Assembly: GCA_013407085.1 (NCBI GenBank)
Contig: JACCGJ010016189.1
Span: 29,369 to 93,368, forward strand
Direction of reading: 5' to 3'
Origin: Atriophallophorus winterbourni
Lineage: Eukaryota > Platyhelminthes > Trematoda > Plagiorchiida > Microphallidae
DNA length: 64,000 nucleotides
How positions within the stretch are numbered: the first letter of the stretch is position 1; the number at the start of each line of letters is the position of its first letter. Below are positions 24,331 to 35,851 of this stretch, piece by piece. A program made the position numbers and the translations under genes. The notes under the pieces were generated by a model. That model was given only the letters and a program-made list of their open reading frames with translations. It was not told the DNA's origin and did no database searches.

Positions 24331-24777
24331 CAACCGAATCCAAATCTCCCCAGAGAAGCTGGATTGAGACAAGTGCGCTCATGAAAAATATCGCGATTTG
24401 CTAAATCAGGTTCTGGGTATGAGGCTCATGCCGTTTCATAAATATTAGTGGGCACTGCGCTCGAATAGTTCGTAACAGTTCCGTTCCATATAAGATCACA
24501 TTCTGAATGCAAACATCACGAAAGTTGGCACTATTTTGGAAACACGCCCAGATATTTTGTGTGTTGACAGCTGCTGAAAAGATACACAATTTATCAAATA
24601 CTCGCTTTTCCAAATATTAAGCCTCTTACCGAAGTTTGAGCTCTCTTATTTTCTAACTCAATCAAAAACGATTGTTATCACCTTGAAATTTCACATCTTG
24701 AAATACCTTTTTGATCAAAACAATGTAAGAAATATTTACAAAGCTTTAGTTTCCTTTTATAATGGATGTTTTGCGAC

Positions 24778-26505
24778 TTGAATTCAATTCAGAACTCAGA
24801 ACTCAGAACTCAGAAACTTTTATGGTAGAAAAAGCATTATGCTTAACAATAACCATAGGATGACAAGGTTTATGGAATATATAAAAAAATATAAAAAATA
24901 TCTCAAAAATCATTAAGGACACTCACATACGGCATGGTTCGTCATAAACTCATCGAGTTTTAAAGCGAAAACCTCAACAGATTCTGATCGTGTGATTTCT
25001 TCAGGCGAATAGTTCCAAGTGAAACAAATTCTTACCAAGAAAAAATTACGACGTATATCCAATCGAGAATGCGGAATGCTTAAAGCCTTTGAATGTGTTC
25101 GTGTTCGAGTAAGGTCATGGAGCATTAGCAAGTGTTTAGGGGATGGTTTAGAGAATGCAGGATTTTGAATTTCAACATAAGGTCACTACGTATCCGCCGT
25201 TGGGTAAAATCGTGTAGGTTCAGTTTAAACATTCGCTTTGTGAAACGCAAATTTCTGTACCGGGAGACCAACTTTGTAGCACGATGATAAATCCTGTCGA
25301 GTAATTCTATATCCTTCCTCAGCCATGGTGCCCAGGCTTGGATGGAATATTCCATAACAGGACGTATATACGTGTTAATTACTCGGGGTAGGGTTTCGGG
25401 CGTCGAATATTCTTTTGAGAAGACTCAAGATACGCTTTATTGTACACCATCCGGCAATGATGTCCATGCCGAATAGATCATTTTCTGCTGTGGTCCACAC
25501 AAGATCTTGCGTGCCAAGCTTATACGTGTGGTGCAGAGATTTTCCAAGCTGCAGCATTTTACATTTCGCAGGGTTAAATGGTAACTCATTTAACTGGGAC
25601 CAACGAAATAAGATGCTCAGATCCGTTGTAATGCCATACAGTCATTAACAGAGCCGTTTTAATATCATCGGCAAATAGGCATCCAATATTCTCTACTATA
25701 TCTCACCAAGTAGACGAGCCTTGCGGAACTCCACTCGTGACGTCTATTTTTCTAGATAAGGTGCTGCCAACGCGAACTTGGACGTGTCTATCAGTAAGAT
25801 AGTCCCTTATCCAATTCAGCAATATTCCCGTTATTCCATAGGATTCGAGCTTTTTAATTAAGATGTCATGGTTTACTCTATCGAAAGCTTTGGAAATATC
25901 GATGTAGCATGCATGTACAGCCTTACCTTCGTCTAGTGCCTTGGTCCAATCCTCGAACGTTGTAACAAGGCTAGATAAACAGGAACGATCTCTTCGAAAA
26001 CCGTGTTGTGCTGCGGTCAAAATATTTTGGTTTTCAAAATGTTCTCTTATGCGCGCAGTCACAATGCGTTCCATTAATTTAGAGTTCACCGGAAGTAACG
26101 TTACCTGTCTATAGTTTGCAGTGTCTGAACGGCTATCGCCTTTATAAATAGGAGTTATCATCCCTGCTTTCCATTGCCGTGGTATTTTTCCTTCATTTAA
26201 GCTGAGATTGAATATGCGAGTGAGAGGAGCAGTCAAAGCAACGCGACACCGGCGAAGTATGGCGGGGGTAATTTTGTCTGCGCCTGGGGACTTCTTTTCG
26301 TTTAGTTGACAAAGTTCACGAAAAAACATGTATTCGTTGATAGTCATTTCACTTAGTAATTAGAAATGTGGTGAATTCGGTGAAACTTGATGTGGGATAC
26401 ATCGCTTGGGATTGAAGACGAATGAGTAAAACGTTGCTAAAGCATCGGCGGTATCTTGGGCAGTGTGGGTCAATCCATTAGGATTAATCCATTGAGATTA
26501 TTAAT
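24778..26505 (-). mobile_element. CR1-like LINE copy 2, 5'-truncated RT with internal deletion
   Basis: Minus strand. From 26505 it reads a pre-RT linker (DTADALATFY), then SPGADKITP, TPIYKGD, NYRQVTLLPV, QHGFRRDRSC, YIDISKAFDRVNHD and TSGVPQGS. The sequence then jumps to LFADDIK near 25670, so the segment linking the two motifs is rearranged or deleted and contains stops. The C-terminal motifs MEYSIQAWAPWLRKDIELLD and FKLNLHDF follow, with a frameshift near 25130, then ITRSESVEVF. The 3' tail on the minus strand is a tandem of CTGAGTT (24786-24815). The 5' break lies beside an ACT microsatellite. It lies in sense orientation in the large Ig-gene intron. Confidence 0.85.
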
Positions 26506-26506
26506 A

Positions 26507-26528
26507 TTTACTACTACTACTACTACTA
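26507..26528. repeat. ACT trinucleotide microsatellite at the 5' edge of LINE copy 2
   Basis: Seven tandem copies of act/tac lie directly at the LINE truncation point. Confidence 0.85.
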
Positions 26529-26924
26529 TTTAATGCCTTCTACATTGAAATGTAAGCCCATGTTTTGGCCAGCGACACGGAACTCCAAACGTGATTCATT
26601 GCTTAAAATGGTCTCTATGACTACTTCGTTACAATTTCGGAAACGCGACTTACATTACATCCACCGAACCTATCCTCATAATTCAATCCTGATAACATCT
26701 GTGTTAATCGGTCGTTAATCGATAATTGCATGATAATTAATTATAAACTGTACGCTGAAATGTCTGCGAATTCTATCAGAAGCATTGCAGAAAAGCAATA
26801 AGGACAATGACAATGAGGACATTCGTAATCAATATGCAGATAAGACGTGCTATTGTAACAATATAATTACTAAATATATTTAAACAAATTCGACTTACTC
26901 CGACTTCTTTTATTGTAGATAATC

Positions 26925-27200
26925 AAGGGTTTGATGACTGTGAAAATTAAAAAAACCACAGATTAACAGATGACAATCATAATAATAAGTTTGAACATTT
27001 CGGAGGACGGAGCGTTGCAGATAAGACGTGTGGCTAACAATATCTACTAAGTTCTGCTAATATTATAATTGCTTGCAATAAAACTGTGGATTAACAGATG
27101 AGTTTGAACATTTCGGAGGACGGAGCGTAATTATCATTGTGGCTTACGGTATCTAAGAAAGTTGACGAATGCTTTAATATTATAATTGCTTGCAGATAAA
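26925..27200. repeat. Tandem repeat of about 110-130 bp, two copies
   Basis: gattaacagatga, gtttgaacatttcggaggac ggagcg, and taatattataattgcttgca occur in the same order twice (26960-27075 and 27080-27195). Part of the unit (gcagataagacgtg) also appears at 26837. It has no coding potential. Confidence 0.8.
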
Positions 27201-27539
27201 ACTTTAGGTGAGGCGACTCAAATCAACAAAAACAATCTCCTGAATATCTACGCATACCATCCGCTACCAGTAAGTACATTCAGTCGGTAGTGGAGTGGTT
27301 ATGCAAAATTTTAATGATCGTTAAAACAATACAAAATGCAAAACGAATAAAATAGATTTTGGTAGTCAGCGAAATAACATTTTATTATTATTTTGAGACA
27401 TTCTTGTTTCAATCCAAGAAGTTTTTGCACATTTGGGACAATAAGCCCAAGACTTAATCCTCATAATGTAATATGTTAAATTAGCATTAAAAATGGGTTA
27501 CTTATTTGGGACTTAAACTTATGGCGATCATTTTAGTGA

Positions 27540-27760
27540 TGGCAACTAGTGCGAGGGATGTGAGTAACAAAAAACGTTGGTCCTCCACGAGCGCATCGAG
27601 CGATTGACTAGGAAACACTATGTGATTGTGTGTTTGAACACTGTGGTTCGTTGTATGAACCATATTAAACAGTGACTCTAAAGTCTAAGTTTGATTACCA
27701 TTTTCCACTATTACAAAGCTGACTGAACCTAATCCTAATGTCTTCACCTGACGATCCTGT
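27540..27760. repeat. Hammerhead repeat, family B, inverted fragments, ribozyme truncated
   Basis: 27545-27680 is the body in reverse. 27716-27758 reads forward (gactgaacctaatcctaatg, then cacctgacga) and stops just after the CTGACGA box. Confidence 0.6.
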
Positions 27761-27773
27761 GACCTAGGTCCAG

Positions 27774-28430
27774 AATTATTCGGAAAAACTTGTTAACTAT
27801 CTAGGCGTCGCAATTCTCGAAAACAACTTGGACATAACGTCTAATCTTTCAATTACAGAACAAGTTCGTTTCATGCGCACAGCGTCCGGTATATTTACAT
27901 TGTTCCATAAAAGATTTTTCACTGTTTCCTCTCTATTATCTCTCATCATCTAATATACAGTTCTCACAAAATAGTTTCATGTATTTTAGTCAAATAATGT
28001 TGTGATTGTAAAACGGTGTATCAAAGTTAGTTCAGTTGCTAGTTCGACCAATTAAAAATGACTGAAATCCTTCTGTGACAAATATTTTATTATTATATGA
28101 TCGATTTATCAATATTATCCATATCCAATCTATATTTATACATGCTATCACTCGAACTGTCATTAAGTCAGTCCCCTCAGAGAAAGAGTTGCTGCGATTA
28201 TTCAGTTCGACTTATGAAATACTAGGTAATTATGACTTGCTGCCAACAAGGCTGAAAGCAAACTGCGTTTCTTCAAACGAGCTCTTGGTTCGTTTGACAC
28301 AAAAATAATCTGCACGTCGATTTCAACCCACCATCGTCCCCGTATCAAATATACAAGCACGGAATCTTTGGTTTGAATATGATATTCACTTATTAGAATC
28401 TCCACCGCGTAGAGCGACAAAGCTTACTAT
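27774..28430 (+). mobile_element. Possible LINE RT thumb remnant
   Basis: One frame (27774-27950) reads LVNYLGVAILENNLDIT and RTASGIFTLFHKRFF, like the thumb region of CR1-like RTs (YLGV then a Leu/Arg-rich helix). Further on, QARNLWFEYDIHLLESPP could be the usual C-terminal LWN-L-P motif. It is heavily decayed, with no catalytic motif, so this is a weak call. Confidence 0.35.
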
Positions 28431-30284
28431 TGGAAATTTTAATCATTCGTGTGAAATGTGTCTCAGAATTGTATTCAGCCCATAGTGGAGCATAAAATGT
28501 TATTTGGACAGCACTTACACAAACAACATATCCTTGCAGATATCTATTATGTTTCTCTCATTATTTCTGAAAATTCGTGTACACGAAAAAAGTCATTTTC
28601 TTCCTTCGCTTCTGCTTAGACACATCTAAGCGTTCAACTGTTTAATCTCTATTATCAGTATGCAGGTTGAACTGCTAGGGATGCGATTTTTCTCTACACA
28701 CTGTACATTTTTGCAGTTCTTGTGAAGCCTAACTTTATTTACCTGCATATCGTCATAGCTGAATTCTAGATAAATCTATAAATGCATAAAAGTGTGATAT
28801 GTTCTACATTGTCAACTGCCATAAGAACCCTCTTTCGAGTATATCATAATAAAGCTTATCATACTTCTTCACTTTGTATCACTGTTTCACCTACATACGA
28901 AATCACATTCTAGACAGCGACAATGGATTGATAATCATATTAGCTGTTTGATGGAGGCCGCCATTAACTGATGTTGTGAAGCCAACTGGTGATTGTCTTG
29001 GAATTAATTCTGTTCTATCGCATCGTGATTAATACCACTATTAAACAGATCACTTGAGATCGCGCATTTCCATCTTGATGTGACACGGCTAACAATGTAC
29101 ATTCCGCTTTGTATGTTTTAATTCGTTGGTATTAACGGATGGTCCACCAAAAGTGTAGCCTTGCATGTAGACAACTTATTGCAATTGAATGTGTGTCTAT
29201 TTGTTTACTGAAACCTTGAAATGTTTGTTCAAACAATCCACATAGACAACCCAAAATCTTAAATCGTATGCTAATAATATTGGACGAAAAAATGTTACTT
29301 TTTTCTAGCTAGTCAATTCCTTGAGTCGTGTGAAACGGTGGGTAGTGAAGCGATTCAACTCGATCGAAATGATGTTGTCGTTTAATCAGAAGAATTATTG
29401 ATCTGTCGTCCGTACAATTCCAGCTCCACATAGGTTATGAGAGTTTACATAAAATATGGACGCAATAAAATGATACAATCTTTAATCAGCTTCTAATGAT
29501 AGAACGCCGCTTGTATTTCTTGCATTGACCTACCGCGTGTCCCGCTGCTAGAAGTGTGTTGCACTCCCATATTCTACGTTCTTCATTGATTAGTTTAAGA
29601 TTCTTCAATAACCATTAAAATGTATTTATGTATTTCAGCCAGTTTTACAATCCTTGCATTCTTTTTCTATCTGATTCATTGTACCTGATTGTGCATGAAG
29701 AAGGTCTAGCGGGGAAGTAATGCTTCAAAAGCTTGATTCTATGCTGAATGCACCATTTTGATTAAACATTACGCTCCAGGAATCGTAAACACTAATTCTC
29801 TGACCGCTATTTTGTAACAAGGGCGATTAGGCTGACAAGATTTAGTTCACCGGGAGCTAATTTAGCTCCCGTCAAGATAGCACCATTTATCTTAATGAAC
29901 GCTCTGGGTTGAAGTCCGCGGAGAATATTTAGCCAAAATTAACTGAAATAAAATATGTTAATTAGAACTGTTATACGGCAAAGGAATTTCGATGTTGTTT
30001 AACTTTTAGGAAAGGTAAACTATAATTGTCCGGAATAAATTTCCATGTAAGCGAGTACAGTTTACGTGGAGCGTTTTACCATAAAATTAAATTTTATTCC
30101 AGTCAATATTCGTATACAAAACACCAGTTCATATGTTATATGCGGTAACGGAAATAAGTAATAATCAAATAATGGCCTCTAGAGGCACGTGTAGTCTCTG
30201 ATGATTTAGAAGGCTATCGCCTCAGATGACCTCGAAATGCTCCATCCAAATTCTAGTTACCAAACGTGGGGAATCTTAGGAACG
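28431..30284. other. No gene recognised (within the large Ig-gene intron)
   Basis: AT-rich, no frame over 60 codons with recognisable content. Confidence 0.55.
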
Positions 30285-30318
30285 AAAATGAGTGCAAACA
30301 GCAGGAAACCGGTCGTGG
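30285..30318 (+). ncRNA. Partial hammerhead-like motif (family A)
   Basis: The CTGATGA box is cut to AAAATGA by the truncation. GTGC-AAACA-GCAG, GAAA, ACCGGTC and GTGG are intact. Confidence 0.5.
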
Positions 30319-30450
30319 TGTGTGTGTGTGATGGAAATGCATGCAAATGAGCTTTTTTGTCCATCCAATTTGTTTGAACAAAAATGTTCTAGGATCGTCA
30401 ACATTTCAGGCCAAGCTCACATGGTTCACAGGCATCATCGAGTGAAACCC
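30285..30450 (+). repeat. Hammerhead repeat, family A, 5'-truncated
   Basis: It begins within the core, then follows the family body: gatggaaatgcatgcaaatg and gagctttttt. A GT microsatellite follows the cleavage region. Confidence 0.7.
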
Positions 30451-30985
30451 GAGGTGGCTTCCTCTGTCACTTTTTCGGTTCTACAAAAAATTTAACGAAT
30501 ACGTGACTGAAAAAATTAAGGGAATACCGAGGCAATTGGCTTTAAAATCTTTAGACAGATCTCGTGCCTTCAACGATAAATGATTTGTGATCTCTTTTAG
30601 TCAATCCCATATATGCAGAATCATGTAATATTTGTTCAAGGTTAGATGCAGATCACATTTATATTTCCCTTCTTTCATGCATGTATTTCAGAGCTTGCTT
30701 TGAAATACCGGGAAACATCCGTTGTCCTGGTTCTAATTTGTGGCAAAATTGGGAAATTTTATTCGATGATAATTATTTTCAATTTTATTTTGGATATTTC
30801 GTACCTCGTAATGTCAAACTGGATTATACCCGTAGCCACATTACACGCATGCTACTATTCGGAAAATGTATAACATCTGTGTTCCGATCTATTTCGTTTC
30901 ATTTCACTTGTGGTTACATGTGCGAACTCTACCAAACAGCATCTGAGCATGGGAACGAATAGTGAAGAGGGCATTGTTGACCAAC

Positions 30986-31298
30986 CTGAAACATGAATCC
31001 GAAATTTGATCGCTTGCAATTTTATTCCAACTAGGCGACAAGTGTAGACGGATGAATCTGACGGCGTTAAAAAATCAATGACCAAATCCCACAATTGCAA
31101 GCTAGCCAGTGTGCTTTCGTTGTCCGAAATATTTCTCGTAAAAACCGAAATCTGGTTGAATGATTGCGGCCAAGTGGTGTCCGATTTTTCGGGTTCTAAT
31201 TTGAAGGAGGCGTTGGTTATTAGACGGTATCTCGGATCGTGTAAGAATTTGTCGTGTGCAACGAAAATTGGAAGGTCCTCACGTTCCCATATTATTGT
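30986..31298 (-). CDS. Exon encoding second half of Ig domain 1 of the same dpr/DIP-like gene
   Basis: The exon reads TIIWERED at its start (C-strand Trp), then HDPRYRL, an LQLWDLVIDF stretch, and SDSSVYTCRL, the classic F-strand D-x-x-x-Y-x-C. It ends FRIHVS, a G strand running into the inter-domain linker. Insect dpr proteins show the same order (W-I-R-x-R-D, D-x-R-F, W-x-L-x-I, D-S/A-G-x-Y-x-C). The acceptor is ttttatcgtag at 31299-31300 and the donor cag|gttgg at 30984-30985. Length is 313 nt, entering in phase 0 and leaving in phase 1. A long insertion with several Ser/Asn residues (NAS, NIS and NES sequons) sits between the DPR motif and the E strand. No ATG-started frame covers the whole exon, so simple ORF calling misses its first half. 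Confidence 0.8.
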
Positions 31299-34259
31299 CT
31301 ACGATAAAATAGATACAAACAATAAATGATTGGGATGGTTAATAAGAGAAATTCCGCAACGAGCAGATATTTAATTCTAATTTAATTCTATTTACTGTGT
31401 GGATTATTAATAAAGTAGTTGTTGCTAGTTCGTTGTGTTGCCCACATTTCCAGCACTTACAATATTTTGAGACCTATAGTATTTTGTATGTGGTATAAAG
31501 ATTATGTACAACATTAGATAAATACTGTGCGGATAACATTTAGATAATTCTGCAATTGTATGATCTTCTTCTTCTTTATAGAACTGGGAGTTTTTCAAGC
31601 TTTAGACAGAATTCAAAGGGTGCGACTTTTATCACATATTGAATAAATCACTGGGATATTTGACTAAACAATCATTCATTCACACAGGTTAAAAGCGATG
31701 ACTGAACTTTGCAACAAAATATTCTAGTGAGAAATGACAGCTGTGTTTATAGTGAATGTAACGATCCGTCAATCTGTTTCCAAATTTAAATTGATTATAC
31801 AAAAGTGAATGTGTTGCTTGACGTCTACGAACTATCAATAAGCTTGATGGTTTCAATGCAGTTCGTTTTTTCTGTTAACCTTCTCAAATTAACTGTTTAA
31901 ACAAGTGAAAATTGAAATGAAATATATGGGCAGTTGTTGGTAAATCGCCCTCGAAAATATAGAAAAATAATTCTTTGAATTTAATTTAAATTTGAATCTA
32001 TAAACTCTAAAATTTAGTAGCAAACAAAAAACTAATTCCTTCCATTAATCGCGAGACGCAGTGGTTTGTTAGAAATAGCTATTTTTCAGCTAACTTTCGA
32101 GTACATGATCGATTTTACCGCCTTAGTTTCAAATAATTTCGAAATTTATATCGGAATAGCGGTTTGTTTAGAATTTGAAATTTGTGACTAGTGTGAATAC
32201 TTGCATATGCATATACATATTGAGTCGAAGTTATTGTAATATTGCAATTTTCATTGACTATCATGCAGATTTTAGCCATATGCGCAAACGCGCGATTCGA
32301 AGGTAATAAATTTCTGAGTCTTCCAAGAGAAAAATTCTGATCGATGATGTTCAACTCTGATATCACGCAATGTTTGAATAACTGTTCTGCGATACCTATC
32401 TATGACAGATGATGTCAACTGGTTCCCTTACCATACAATAAAATATTTTCGTTTCAATGTTTTCCGAACTTGATGAGCTAGATCTTTAAACAATCATTCA
32501 TTCTTCATCAAGCTTTTGGCTCATAATAACACTGTCGCATATCTCAGGTGAGATTATTTGACCCACGGGACTGGATGCTAGGTGGTCGCATTTATTTTAT
32601 CAGTAGATTGGTTTGGTAGACAAACAGAGTAAGCACATTTCCACGCGGTTTTCTTTGAACTGAGTATGGCGTTTGCAAGTCGTTGATACTAACTTATTTG
32701 CACCTTCAACAATTAATAAACAATCTTAGGTGCATATTTAAAGAGACCATACACTTCATTATCATATATATTCATGAGCTTTGATAGCATCAGTAGCCAC
32801 GTATAAACCAGACAGGCAAGTTTCATGAGGAACAAGTATATACACCCGGTTTTAGACTACGCTGCCCTAGGGTCAACATCCTATTTCCTCAAAGATATTT
32901 TCTTTCTTGTTCTACTGTATCATCATGCGACTTAGGTAGTTGAATGTTTCCAAAATAAACCATAGGATGGACGACTCAGACAAATTGGTCAGAAGACTCT
33001 TTTGCAAACGAAAATGCTAGGCAACCTCATTCTCGCATTATTTAAATAATGTTTCGTACATTGTAGTCAACTTAATCCGAACTGCTAGCGGTAACGGTCG
33101 CATGTTGGATATTTCACACTGCCGAAGAGAGTCAGAAGGATTGATTCAATATTTATACGTATATTTATATTTGTATCTAACTTTGGTTGTTAGAAAGTTG
33201 AATGCTTTTTTAACCAGAAAATTTAAACCTTGAATCTCTACTTAAATGCCTCGAGATATATTTTGTTTAATGATTTAAATGAACCTCCAAATTACACGAA
33301 GATGGCTGAGAAACCGAGTTTTACTAGGCGGTTTAAGCTGATGTATGTTGCAACTGTATGTTTTCTCGTTTAAAATGTTGTTTAATTAAATATTATAGCC
33401 TATATAAAATAAAACTTATATGTTGTTAATAATGAATTTCGAAGAGCTAAAAAACGTGCAAATATTACATCAATTTTTTGAATCTAATAATTTCCACTTT
33501 GTTTGAAAACCGTCTAGATTGATTGCAATCGTTTCACACATAAATCTGAACAAGTTCGTACCAATCTCGTCCTTCGCATGACAAATTACACTCTATCCGC
33601 ATTTATCGATATGATCACCGGTCCGGATTGCAAAATGTTTCCTGTAGATAAAATCGACCATTTTCGATTTGAACACGTTCCAAACAGAATAGCGATTGGA
33701 CCACCGTTCAACAAGGTCAAAACGCTCCAATGATCTCATAAACGAAGCAGAAGTATTCTCTAATTTGAGTTATTCTGCGATAAAAAACGCTTATACGGTT
33801 CAGCGATGCAGACTCTATAGTTTGCTTGCTAACATCTTATATGGATCATTAATCGGTTTCGTTGTTGGGGCAGTAAGGATTTTTGGATAATACCAACCAC
33901 TCGTTTATTAATCGGCTCTAAATTTTATCATGTCACAATGTCATGTTCCGTTTTGTTGTCGTTTCAAGCACAATGATTTTAAAATGATGCCATTAGGGAG
34001 GGGATTGATTTACTCTTACCAAAATGCCTAAAACCCATCAATGATACTCTACTGGCACTCATTCACAAAATATTGGAACCGCAAAATTCGCTTGACGCGC
34101 ACAAACTGAGAAATTTATAGATCCAATCCATTTATTTATTCAACCTTTAGTGTTAGTAAGACAACTTTAAGTGAAAGACGGTTCCCACTGTGGCGCGCAG
34201 GTGTAAATGTGCCTATCTTACACAAAATTTAAAAAGGTTATCTTGCAAGTCCAAATAAA

Positions 34260-34375
34260 TATAAAGGCTCACTGAACCTAATCCTACTGTCTCCACCTGA
34301 TGAGGGCAAACAGCCAGAAACCGTTAGTGGTGTGTATATGTGGGGGGGTGAGCACCAAAATATAAATAAATATCA
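34260..34375 (+). repeat. Hammerhead repeat, family B
   Basis: Starts aaggctcactgaacctaatc and ends ggtgagcacc; no arms beyond these are recognisable. Confidence 0.8.
34293..34330 (+). ncRNA. Hammerhead ribozyme-like motif (family B)
   Basis: CCAC, CTGATGA, stem II GGC-AAACA-GCC with a G-A mismatch at the base, GAAA, ACCGTT instead of ACCGGT, A, GTGG. The core is intact but the stem III palindrome is broken by one change. Confidence 0.7.
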
Positions 34376-34469
34376 ATTGTAGGAATATCGGCTAAAGTAC
34401 GCTATAATCAGTGAAGACAGATTGTGAATATCTTTCCTCTAATCCACCTTACTCAACTTAAGTCAAAAC

Positions 34470-34880
34470 TTCCATCGTAGTTCGACCGCCACCGCATGTG
34501 GGCAGTCGCTATATCACGTTGATTCTGTGTCTTAGCTCTTCTCCATTGTCTAAAGCGGGCTGTAACCTATATTTATTGGGTACCCAACTAAGGTTAAAGC
34601 ACGGAGAGCGGCTTGATAATCCCTCGCAAATACGGGTTACATTTTGACACGCTTTCGGTGTTCTTTGATTGTGACAGGAAGTTCCCTGTATGTCTGCCCT
34701 TATGTAAACAACAGAGCAATTCCTACACTTGATTCTCTAGACGCAGTTCACAGTAATGAAGAAGTGTTATGCTTGAGGTGCTCTAGGGCCAAGTCGACAC
34801 TTATTTCTTCCTTATATATTACACGTATTGACAACTGTTTCAGTATTCTACATATTGCTTCAATTGTGCCTTTGACATAG
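34470..34880 (-). mobile_element. Penelope-like element, second endonuclease-region fragment
   Basis: Minus strand. IEAICRILKQLSIRVIYKEE near 34860 (RT end), then TYRELPVTIKEHRKRVK at about 34690-34640, equivalent to the R-x-EH motif of the 22.6 kb fragment; the downstream DNA also aligns (ccctcgcaaatacggg versus ccctcgcatcttggg). It has many stops. It lies 100 bp from a hammerhead motif on the opposite strand. Confidence 0.5.
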
Positions 34881-35435
34881 GCTGTGCAAACTAATATCTC
34901 CAATTTTTATCGGATTTTGATGATTTTAATCTGATTGATATTTGATATGGAATCGAGTAAGTGAGCGAGATATTTGAATTTTTGAGACAGATCGTGGAAA
35001 TATATTCATGAAATGAAAGCTTGTAATGAACTGGTCAGAACAGTTAACGGTACTATTTCGCATTATTAGACTAAACTCCCGTTGCGAAAAGGCTTAAGTT
35101 AGTTGAGGGATCCACTGGCTATGGTAGTTGCGGAGCTTATTAAGATATATAAGATCGAGATCAATTATGCCCATAGCTTTGTGAATATATGAACAACAGT
35201 TGATGAACAATTAGACAGTTTGAGCAAATCATGTTCACACTACGAGCCATGTATGTTAATTTTTTCCGCTGCAGAAACGGAGCCAGATAGTGGAGATATC
35301 GGCTCCATCCAGCATTTTGAATTTATTTCTACCAGCCTTGGTCAGCAGTAAGTGTGTAGTGATTAATATGCTATAATATATCCATAGAAATGGCATATTA
35401 CCAATTACTCATAAAATAACTGTTTACACTCTTAC

Positions 35436-35851
35436 CTCTTTTCGGAAGGCTCCGATTGTCCGACACGGTAGATACGCAAAGCTTCCTGAGCTGTAATTTA
35501 GTTCCACAATGGGATTACTCTTGAAGTCATTTGTATGCCTTTGCTTGTATTTGGTCCTCAAAAATTCCTCAGCATTCGCATCGGAAAAGAAAACTTTTGC
35601 CGTGTTTGGGTTGAGAATGCAAGGCAAATCTTGATTACCGAACCAATCAGCATGGCATTGTGGCTGCAGGGATTTGCCCGTGATCACGGATGTCCGAAAA
35701 CGCGGTGCTGATAGCTTTGTACTCGACATATTCGGTAGATGGACGTTCAAGATCTGCGGTGTCATAATATTTTGTTTCAGTGGAACCGGGTTCTTGCCAA
35801 GGGCATTATTTTGAAAATAATTGTCCCCAATCACAATTGAATGAATAGGAT
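35436..35851 (-). CDS. Exon encoding N-terminal region and first half of Ig domain 1 of the dpr/DIP-like gene
   Basis: This exon encodes about 139 residues. Roughly the first 115 form a polar segment I do not recognise, with two cysteines (QPQC and DLPC) and an NMS sequon. The last 25 residues start an Ig domain: VELNYSSGSFAYLPCRT carries the B-strand cysteine. The donor aagag|gtaag at 35434-35435 leaves the frame in phase 0, and the 31298 exon resumes in phase 0 with the C-strand Trp about 12 residues later, the expected Ig spacing. The acceptor is ctcatactcag at 35852-35853, entering in phase 1. No signal peptide is present, so at least one 5' exon lies upstream at higher coordinates. An intron inside the first Ig domain, as here, is compatible with dpr-type genes. 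The N-terminal extension is unusually long. Confidence 0.75.

Larger units (their letters stand above)
16547..30985 (-). other. Inferred 14.4 kb intron between Ig domain 1 and Ig domain 2
   Basis: This is bounded by the donor cag|gttgg and the acceptor ttgttcag, with matching phase 1 on both sides. It contains, listed separately, an RTE-LINE, two CR1-like LINEs, repeat X in two copies, a Penelope-like endonuclease remnant and several hammerhead repeats. The plus-strand LINEs are antisense to the gene; the 24.8-26.5 kb LINE and the Penelope remnant are in sense orientation. Confidence 0.65.
31299..35435 (-). other. Inferred 4.1 kb intron splitting Ig domain 1
   Basis: This is bounded by aagag|gtaag and ttttatcgtag, with phase 0 on both sides. 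It contains a hammerhead repeat (34.3 kb) and a Penelope-like remnant (34.5-34.9 kb). A 72-codon open stretch at 33517-33734 on the plus strand matches nothing I know and starts without a supported exon boundary. The rest is AT-rich sequence without visible structure. Confidence 0.65.

Noticed and set aside
33517..33734. 72-codon open stretch without ATG start
   Set aside because: No family recognised, no acceptor site found at its start, wrong strand for the Ig gene.
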